A program made the position numbers and the translations under genes. A stretch of 64,000 bases of DNA, from the NCBI GenBank assembly GCA_946544235.1, contig CAMNMC010000116.1, positions 1-64,000 of the forward strand, read 5' to 3'. This DNA is from an uncultured Lachnospiraceae bacterium (lineage in GTDB: Bacteria; Bacillota; Clostridia; Lachnospirales; Lachnospiraceae). The notes below the pieces were generated by a model. It saw nothing but the letters and a program-made list of their open reading frames with translations. It was not told the DNA's origin and searched no databases. Below, piece by piece: positions 57,753-64,000 of the stretch. Position 1 is the stretch's first letter. The number at the start of each line of letters is the position of its first letter.

Positions 57753-59261
57753 ATGGCTTACTACTACGAAGAACCATCTCGCACATTTGGTGAATACCTT
57801 CTTGTTCCTGGTTACTCATCATCTGAATGTGTACCGACATCAGTCAGCTTAAAGACACCGCTTGTAAAATATCGTAAGGGCGAAGAGGAATGCCCATTTT
57901 CGTTAAATATTCCTATGGTTTCTGCGATCATGCAGTCAGTTTCAGGCGACAAGCTCGCTGTTGCTCTCGCAAAGCAGGGCGGAATCTCATTTGTATATGG
58001 TTCACAGACAATCGAAGAAGAAGCCAATATGATCCGCCGTGTTAAGGCATATAAGAAGGGTTTTGTTACAAGTGATTCAAACCTTTCACCTGAGGCAACA
58101 CTCGGTGATGTTCTTGATCTCAAGGAGAGAACAGGTCACTCAACCGTTGCCATCACAGATGATGGAAGCTCACACGGCAAGCTCCTCGGTATCGTTGCTT
58201 CAAGAGATTATCGTCTCTCAAGAATGGAGAAGAGTCTCAAGGTTACCGAGTTCATGACTCCTATTGATAAACTTATAGTTGCAAGTGATGAAACATCTCT
58301 TCATGACTGCAACGATATAATCTGGGATAACAAGATCAATACACTTCCACTTGTTGACAAGGAAGGCCACCTCTCATACATGGTATTCCGTAAGGATTAT
58401 GACAGCCACAAGGAAAACGTTAACGAGCTCCTCGATGCTCATAAGAGCTATGTAGTTGGTGCCGGAATAAATACAAGAGATTATGCTGAGAGAGTTCCTG
58501 CACTTGTCGAAGCAGGCGTTGATGTTCTTTGTATCGATTCTTCAGAAGGCTACAGCGAGTGGCAGTCAAGAACAATTAAGTGGATCAGAGAGAATTACGG
58601 CGATTCAGTTAAGGTTGGTGCCGGAAATGTAGTTGACGGCGAAGGCTTCAGATTCCTTGCAGAAGCAGGTGCTGACTTCGTTAAGATCGGTATCGGCGGC
58701 GGTTCTATCTGTATTACACGTGAGACTAAGGGTATCGGACGTGGACAGGCTACAGCTGTTAAGGATGTTGCCAAGGCACGTGATGAATATTATAAAGAGA
58801 CCGGCATATACGTTCCAATCTGCTCAGACGGTGGTATCGTTTACGATTATCATATTACTCTTGCACTTGCAATGGGCGCTGATTTCGTAATGCTTGGAAG
58901 ATATTTCGCAAGATTCGACGAAAGCCCGACAAACAAGCTCTTCATCAACGGCAACTACGTTAAAGAGTACTGGGGCGAGGGTTCTAACCGTGCTCGTAAC
59001 TGGCAGAGATATGACCTCGGCGGAGCTACAAAGCTTTCATTCGAGGAAGGTGTTGACAGCTACGTTCCTTACGCAGGTCCTCTTGCAGAAGGCGTTCAGA
59101 GCACACTTTACAAGGTTAAATCAACCATGTGCAACTGTGGTGCCCTCTCAATCGAAGAGCTCCAGCAGAAGGCTAAGCTTACAGTCGTTTCCGCTACTTC
59201 AATCGTTGAAGGCGGCAGCCACGACGTAATCCTTAAGAGCAGCACAAAGAAATATGATTAA
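57753..59261 (+). CDS. guaB: IMP dehydrogenase
   Basis: [28 protein letters not shown]-domain region, [41 protein letters not shown]. Confidence 0.95.
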   Translation: MAYYYEEPSRTFGEYLLVPGYSSSECVPTSVSLKTPLVKYRKGEEECPFSLNIPMVSAIMQSVSGDKLAVALAKQGGISFVYGSQTIEEEANMIRRVKAYKKGFVTSDSNLSPEATLGDVLDLKERTGHSTVAITDDGSSHGKLLGIVASRDYRLSRMEKSLKVTEFMTPIDKLIVASDETSLHDCNDIIWDNKINTLPLVDKEGHLSYMVFRKDYDSHKENVNELLDAHKSYVVGAGINTRDYAERVPALVEAGVDVLCIDSSEGYSEWQSRTIKWIRENYGDSVKVGAGNVVDGEGFRFLAEAGADFVKIGIGGGSICITRETKGIGRGQATAVKDVAKARDEYYKETGIYVPICSDGGIVYDYHITLALAMGADFVMLGRYFARFDESPTNKLFINGNYVKEYWGEGSNRARNWQRYDLGGATKLSFEEGVDSYVPYAGPLAEGVQSTLYKVKSTMCNCGALSIEELQQKAKLTVVSATSIVEGGSHDVILKSSTKKYD

Positions 59262-59279
59262 TCATCAAAAAGCAAGAAT

Positions 59280-59310
59280 CCCGTCGGACATCTCCGACGG
59301 GACTTTTTTA
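59280..59310 (+). terminator. guaB terminator
   Basis: CCCGTCGGA-CATC-TCCGACGGG followed by ACTTTTTTATTTT. Confidence 0.92.
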
Positions 59311-59311
59311 T

Positions 59312-59359
59312 TTTGTTTATATTTGTTTATTTTGTTTATATTTGTTTATTTTTGTTTAC
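59312..59359. repeat. Array A: five TTTGTTTA(T/C) units with 9-10 bp spacing
   Basis: G of each unit at 59315, 59325, 59334, 59344, 59354. Confidence 0.95.
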
Positions 59360-59375
59360 TGTAAAATTATGGTTC

Positions 59376-60479
59376 CTAATTATCTTTATCTTGCAGATAG
59401 TCCTTAAGATACGCTATACAGAAGCAAACCTCTCCTCTTTTTATCTGTTTTATAACCCCAGAATCGATCAACCTTTTTTTGTATCGCTGGGCGTATGCCG
59501 CGCTCACTTCCATCCTCTCGGCTATATCCGATACCCTGCTGGTCTCTATATCCTGCGTCATAGATTTTAGAAATTCAATATCCCTGTCGGACAATGTATT
59601 AAGCGTTGTCTCGCAGATATCCGTAATAAAATCTGTTTTAGCATCATTTAAGGCTTTTTCATACATATTCTTATCAATTTGACCCGAATCATCTGAATAT
59701 ATAGTTATATAATGCCCTGCCAGCTGCATAAGATATGGTGAGCCCTCAGTAAAACCTGCCAGCTCATCATATTTTGATACATCAAGCGATATTCCAAGTT
59801 CTTTAAATACTTTTCTGTAATAGTCAGAGATCACTCTTTCATTCAGTGGTCCAAGATCTATCTTTCTTGCCCTGTTAAGGAATGTGAGCACATGTTCATT
59901 AAGTGTCGTCGAAACCGCTCCCGGAAGGCCTGCCATAACTATTGCAACATTCAGCCCTTCACCAACCATTTCCTGGTATACCGCAATGAGGCTCTTAAGT
60001 GCCTCACTGTTTGCCTGTACCTCATCTACAAGAATCAATACACCTTTTCCCTTCTCAGTAAGTCTTCGGCACACTTCAATCAATCTGTATTCATAACTCT
60101 TTTCCATACCACCGGACTTATCAGTCTGGAACCCCAGTCCAAATCCGATAACAGATACATTTCCCCCTGATAGCTCCCTCTTGTCCTGGCGTAAATATTT
60201 TGAGCCGTCGTCATACAGCTTTTCGATTATCCTTCGCTGAAGATCAGTCGATACTATAGTTGGCGAAGCAACTACAAAACCATTCCTTCTGGCTATTTCA
60301 GCCATTTCCAGAAGCATAACAGTTTTTCCATAGCCTCTTTGTCCCAGTATCAGTGCAGCTCTGTCCCTGCTTCCGGCAGGCGAGTTCAAAGCCGCCTTAA
60401 AATATGATAATTCCTCATCCCTGCCAACCATTATTCGTGGGCGATTCCCAAATGAGGGTGCAAAAATACTATCCTTCAT
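59376..60479 (-). CDS. AAA ATPase with C-terminal winged-helix region (Orc1/archaeal-ATPase-like)
   Basis: LILGQRGYGKTVMLLEMA Walker A, GVLILVDEVQA Walker B, C-terminal HTH RVSDIAERMEVSAAYAQRYKKRLIDSGVI; ATG at 60479 preceded by GAGGT. Confidence 0.9.
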   Translation of the reverse strand: MKDSIFAPSFGNRPRIMVGRDEELSYFKAALNSPAGSRDRAALILGQRGYGKTVMLLEMAEIARRNGFVVASPTIVSTDLQRRIIEKLYDDGSKYLRQDKRELSGGNVSVIGFGLGFQTDKSGGMEKSYEYRLIEVCRRLTEKGKGVLILVDEVQANSEALKSLIAVYQEMVGEGLNVAIVMAGLPGAVSTTLNEHVLTFLNRARKIDLGPLNERVISDYYRKVFKELGISLDVSKYDELAGFTEGSPYLMQLAGHYITIYSDDSGQIDKNMYEKALNDAKTDFITDICETTLNTLSDRDIEFLKSMTQDIETSRVSDIAERMEVSAAYAQRYKKRLIDSGVIKQIKRGEVCFCIAYLKDYLQDKDN

Positions 60480-60492
60480 GCTCAATCACCTC

Positions 60493-60566
60493 TTGTTTAT
60501 TTTGTTTATATTTGTTTATTTTGTTTACTTTTGTTTTTTTTGTTTATATTTGTTTCTTTTGTTTAT
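60493..60566. repeat. Array B: eight TTTGTTTA-like units with alternating 9/10-bp spacing
   Basis: G positions 60495, 60504, 60514, 60523, 60533, 60542, 60552, 60561; enclosed by ACCTCTTGTTTA (60488-60499) / TAAACAAGAGGT (60569-60580). Confidence 0.95.
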
Positions 60567-60593
60567 TTTAAACAAGAGGTCTGTTGTTGTCAA
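60565..60593 (-). promoter_or_regulatory. Predicted promoter of the AAA ATPase gene
   Basis: Minus strand TTGACA (60588-60593), 17 bp, TAAAAT (60565-60570). Confidence 0.7.
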
Positions 60594-60621
60594 TATCTTA
60601 AAGCTCTATTTAAATAAAATC

Positions 60622-60648
60622 ACCGCAGGAATTATAACTCCCTGCGGT
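60622..60648 (-). terminator. Terminator downstream of the BrnA-like gene
   Basis: ACCGCAGG..CCTGCGGT stem, TGATTTTATTT on minus strand. Confidence 0.65.
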
Positions 60649-60701
60649 TACACTCATATTAACAATCTTCCTGTTATCAACCTTTTTTCAGATTATAAGC
60701 A

Positions 60702-61019
60702 TTATAAGCATTTTTTTATCATTTCATTGTCATTCAACGCGTTTTCAAGGATTCTGCTCAAAACAGAAGTATATCCCTTTCCAAGTGACTTGGCTTTTGC
60801 GAGAGCTGCCGGTGATAATCTGATCGTAACGGTCTTTTTCCGTCTTTCTTCTCTCCTCGCATCTGAAACCCTCTTGAACTCCAACAGTTCTTCATCAGTA
60901 ATTTCCGGCGAATCTTCATCAAATACGACAGGCATTGCTTCAGACATCTCAAGCATATTTTTCTGTTCTTCCGTCAAAGGTGAAGTTATATCTATATTTT
61001 TAATTACTTTTTTAAACAT
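60702..61019 (-). CDS. BrnA-type antitoxin-like protein
   Basis: C-terminal KKTVTIRLSPAALAKAKSLGKGYTSVLSRILENAL (ribbon-helix-helix style); start MFKKVIKN at 61019. Confidence 0.75.
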   Translation of the reverse strand: MFKKVIKNIDITSPLTEEQKNMLEMSEAMPVVFDEDSPEITDEELLEFKRVSDARREERRKKTVTIRLSPAALAKAKSLGKGYTSVLSRILENALNDNEMIKKCL

Positions 61020-61084
61020 ATTGCTACTGTAGAATGCCCAAGCATTTCTCATTAATTCAGTATATATACTACGATCCTATGGCA

Positions 61085-61687
61085 CTATCTCTTCCTCAGC
61101 GGCATGATCCTATAGGTATCTCTCATATATTTCTTATATTCATCCCCGAAACGTGCAAGCAGGAGCGGCTCCTCGGTCTTCTGAAGAAGAATTGTCAGGA
61201 ATATCCAGAAGATGATCGGAAGGACGTACATATATACATTTCCTGAAATGAAAAGTGCACCTGAGCATATGAAAAGTATCGCACAGTAGATCGGATTTCG
61301 TGTCAGCGAATATATGCCCGACGTATTCAGCTTTCCGCTTCTGATATAATCATCAATCCTGTCGTCAATCAGAGCTTTTTTCCACATGATAAGTGCGATA
61401 ACTATAAGAATCGCTCCAATAGCTATATACGGAATACGGAATGTTGAGGAAATACCGTTTTTAAGCGGTCCGACGTGTCCAAAAATCACGCCCAGCACCG
61501 TGAGTCCGAGTGCAACGGCTCCGAAGATCGGTCCTGCACCATAAGACGGAAGCGGCTTTGCAGCAGTTTTCACAACCTTCCTCTCAGCAAATTCATCTTC
61601 AAGCTCCTGAAGAAGATCATCATCAACTCCTTCAAACTTCTCATCATCGTCCATGACTTTCTTCAACTTGTCATTGATACCCGCCAT
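61085..61687 (-). CDS. Isoprenylcysteine/phospholipid methyltransferase-family membrane protein
   Basis: GIYSLTRNPIYCAILFICSGALF, EEPLLLARFGDEYKKYMRDTYRIMPL. Confidence 0.85.
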   Translation of the reverse strand: MAGINDKLKKVMDDDEKFEGVDDDLLQELEDEFAERKVVKTAAKPLPSYGAGPIFGAVALGLTVLGVIFGHVGPLKNGISSTFRIPYIAIGAILIVIALIMWKKALIDDRIDDYIRSGKLNTSGIYSLTRNPIYCAILFICSGALFISGNVYMYVLPIIFWIFLTILLQKTEEPLLLARFGDEYKKYMRDTYRIMPLRKR

Positions 61688-61843
61688 TCTTCTTTCCTCC
61701 TGTTTCTGTATTCTTTTCTCAACCTGTATATAATCTATAATTGTTTATTCTGTACCCTGACTTTTTATCATAATGACCTATGATATATCCAGATATCGCT
61801 ATGGCATAATATACTGCAAAAACTGTATTTATTTGCCGTATCT

Positions 61844-64000
61844 CTACGACTCTGTCGAAGCTTCCGTTGATCCCTCAGTCGCTTCCTCAGAAGACTCTCC
61901 GGTCGTGCCTTCAGTAGTCTCATCATCCAGCCATCTTGCGGCATCTTCCTTGCTGATCATTTCATGATTAACAAGATAAGATACGCTGTTCTTGACTATT
62001 TTTATCGCAGCTTCGTCGCCTGTAGCAACAGCTTTATCAAACCATTCAAATCCTTTTTCATGGTCCGGTTTATTTTCAAATCCAAAACAATAAGCCAATC
62101 CCAGATAAGCCATGGCATTATTATCTCCACCATCAATAGCCGTATTAAAACAGTCCATTGCCTTATCATATTCCTTATTATCGAAATATATTATTGCAAG
62201 TTTGAGACTTGCCCTAGCTGATCCGTTTTCAGCCATTTCATCAAGACTTGAAATGAGAGTTTCCTTTGTCTCATCTAATTCCTCCATAACTTTAACATAT
62301 TCATCTAAAGCATCTAAATCACCTGTTTCAGCCGCTCTTTTATACCATTCTGCAGCACTTGCAAGATCAGGGGCATTACCCTCAAGACCTTCACCCGCTT
62401 TATCCATTTCTGCCAGCATTTTCATTGCATCCACTTCATCGTTTTCAGCAGCTTTCATCGCCCATTCTCTTGCAAGAGCATAATCCTGTTCAACTCCATA
62501 TCCTTCACGATAATCCTCAGCTGCAAAATACATACCTCTTGCATAACCCATTTCAGCAGATTTAACATAGTATTTGAACGCTAATTGCACATCCTGTTCA
62601 ACCCCAAATCCATTATCACTCATTAACCCAAGATAAAATGCTCCTTTTGCAGAACCTTTGGCTTCCGCTTGTCTAAACAGATCCAAAGCATAATTATAAT
62701 CCTGATTTACACCTGTTCCACTGTAATACATTCTTCCCAGGGAACACATAGCATCAGCGCTTCCCTTATCTATAGCCTTCTCATACCAGTTTTGCGCCTC
62801 CCTATAATCCGGCCCATTGTCAGATCGCGCACCATATTCACCGTATAAATACATATCACCAAGGATATCCATGGCCTCCTTATCCCCGTTATCAGCAGCC
62901 ATTTTATACCAATAATACGCATCATCTACACTCTTTGCTACTCCGGAATAACCATATCTATAGATTCTTCCAAGTGCTCGCATAGAATTACGATATCCAG
63001 CATTTGCAGCAATGGTGTAATTAGCTATAGCCTGAGCACCATTCTTTTCAACACCATAACCATTCTGATATGATAAACCAAGGTTACCATATGAGCTCAA
63101 ATAACCAGCTTTGGATGAACTCTCAAAAAATTCAATAGCCTTAGCAAAATATTTATTTGCCTCTGTATCATTTTGGAGATTATATATTATTCCAATACTA
63201 GCAAGAAAGTATCCCTTATTCCACTGAAATGCGTCCGCCCCTATCTGGTAATACTCAATAGCCTTATTATAGTCCGGCTTAATATCGTTACATCCATATC
63301 TATAAATCTTTCCCAAATTATCATAAGCCTTCAATGAAATACATGAACACTTACTCTCTGCCGCTTTCAGATAATGATCAACCGCTTCTCCTCCATTTAT
63401 CGAATTACCATAAAGACCATACTGGCAAATAATTCCTTCATAATACTCAGCCTCAATAGCACCATTCTTTTTTGCTTCATCATTCAATCTCTTAGCCTCA
63501 TCCAGATCATAGTTGTCAGTTTCTCCCTCATAATACATGATTGCAAGACCGACTCTGCAAAGATCACTGCCTGCCTCTATACCTTTGTTATATTCATCAA
63601 CCTTACCATTATAATCAAATTCCTGACCCTTTATAAAACCTAAATAGTAATGTGCATCTGCCCTTCCGGCCTCTGCTGCCTGTGTAAAATACACTGCAGC
63701 CGTTTCACGCTCCTCCGTACCAAAGTAGCCACTAAAAAGAGCATCCATCCCATCGCTCATCAGCTTATCAATAGCTTCTTCAGAGAATACATCAACAGTT
63801 GTACTGGCTTCCGTATTCCCGGTGACGTTTTCTGCTGTACTTCCATCCTCCGTAGAAACCACAACATCACTTCCGCCCTTATCTGGCTTCTTATCCTTCT
63901 TTCCTGAAAGCGCAATAATAACACCAACTACTGCCGCAACAGCTACAGCTGCAACGATAGCAGGAATAAGCCATTTCTTCTTGCCTGAATCACCGGAAGA
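61844..64000 (-). CDS. Sel1/TPR-repeat protein with N-proximal TM helix, truncated by the window edge
   Basis: Repeated AxxxGxxxAMxxLGxxYxxGxGVxxDYxxA; frame stays open to 64000 and encodes KKKWLIPAIVAAVAVAAVVGVIIALSGKK. Confidence 0.88.
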   Translation of the reverse strand, partial: SSGDSGKKKWLIPAIVAAVAVAAVVGVIIALSGKKDKKPDKGGSDVVVSTEDGSTAENVTGNTEASTTVDVFSEEAIDKLMSDGMDALFSGYFGTEERETAAVYFTQAAEAGRADAHYYLGFIKGQEFDYNGKVDEYNKGIEAGSDLCRVGLAIMYYEGETDNYDLDEAKRLNDEAKKNGAIEAEYYEGIICQYGLYGNSINGGEAVDHYLKAAESKCSCISLKAYDNLGKIYRYGCNDIKPDYNKAIEYYQIGADAFQWNKGYFLASIGIIYNLQNDTEANKYFAKAIEFFESSSKAGYLSSYGNLGLSYQNGYGVEKNGAQAIANYTIAANAGYRNSMRALGRIYRYGYSGVAKSVDDAYYWYKMAADNGDKEAMDILGDMYLYGEYGARSDNGPDYREAQNWYEKAIDKGSADAMCSLGRMYYSGTGVNQDYNYALDLFRQAEAKGSAKGAFYLGLMSDNGFGVEQDVQLAFKYYVKSAEMGYARGMYFAAEDYREGYGVEQDYALAREWAMKAAENDEVDAMKMLAEMDKAGEGLEGNAPDLASAAEWYKRAAETGDLDALDEYVKVMEELDETKETLISSLDEMAENGSARASLKLAIIYFDNKEYDKAMDCFNTAIDGGDNNAMAYLGLAYCFGFENKPDHEKGFEWFDKAVATGDEAAIKIVKNSVSYLVNHEMISKEDAARWLDDETTEGTTGESSEEATEGSTEASTES

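Noticed and set aside
59312-60566. CRISPR-like arrays
   Set aside because: Units are 8-10 bp with no spacers of constant length and no cas genes.
60488-60580. RNA hairpin ACCTCTTGTTTA/TAAACAAGAGGT sequestering the ATPase Shine-Dalgarno
   Set aside because: The predicted promoter places the start site inside the array, so the anti-SD arm would not be transcribed; a DNA-level role is more likely.
60478-61032. 184-aa plus-strand ORF covering array B
   Set aside because: Phe/Leu-rich translation of the TTTGTTTA array and antisense of the BrnA-like gene.

Overview
Chromosomal window that looks like Lachnospiraceae/Clostridia (inferred from gene content and protein style; no 16S present). About 50 supported CDSs. 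Nearly all genes from 1 to 44.9 kb are on the minus strand; orientation is mixed after that. Main blocks: (i) a surface-polysaccharide / unusual-sugar cluster at 1-9.3 kb: GT2, NUDIX, C-methyltransferase-like, epimerase, radical SAM, NeuB-SAF-cupin fusion, acetolactate-synthase-like TPP enzyme and RfbF; (ii) cysE and a Bce-type ABC/two-component module with a perfect 22-bp palindrome; (iii) thrS with a T-box leader; (iv) secreted and surface proteins: transglutaminase-like, LRR/cell-wall-repeat, GH9, C39-like, SleB-like; (v) an OhrR/MarR-trxA-trxB operon; (vi) a TetR-controlled ABC exporter with three copies of one operator; (vii) an HD-GYP gene preceded by an apparently structured leader RNA; (viii) an ECF sigma / membrane protein / secreted papain-like peptidase cassette; (ix) guaB; (x) a AAA ATPase gene closely bracketed by two arrays of TTTGTTTA repeats at 9-10 bp spacing. 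No CRISPR, rRNA, tRNA, transposase or phage genes were recognised. The strongest candidates for something undescribed are the ATPase with flanking arrays (59.3-60.6 kb) and the three-way-junction-like leader of the HD-GYP gene (53.05-53.13 kb). All calls are by eye; no database search was run.
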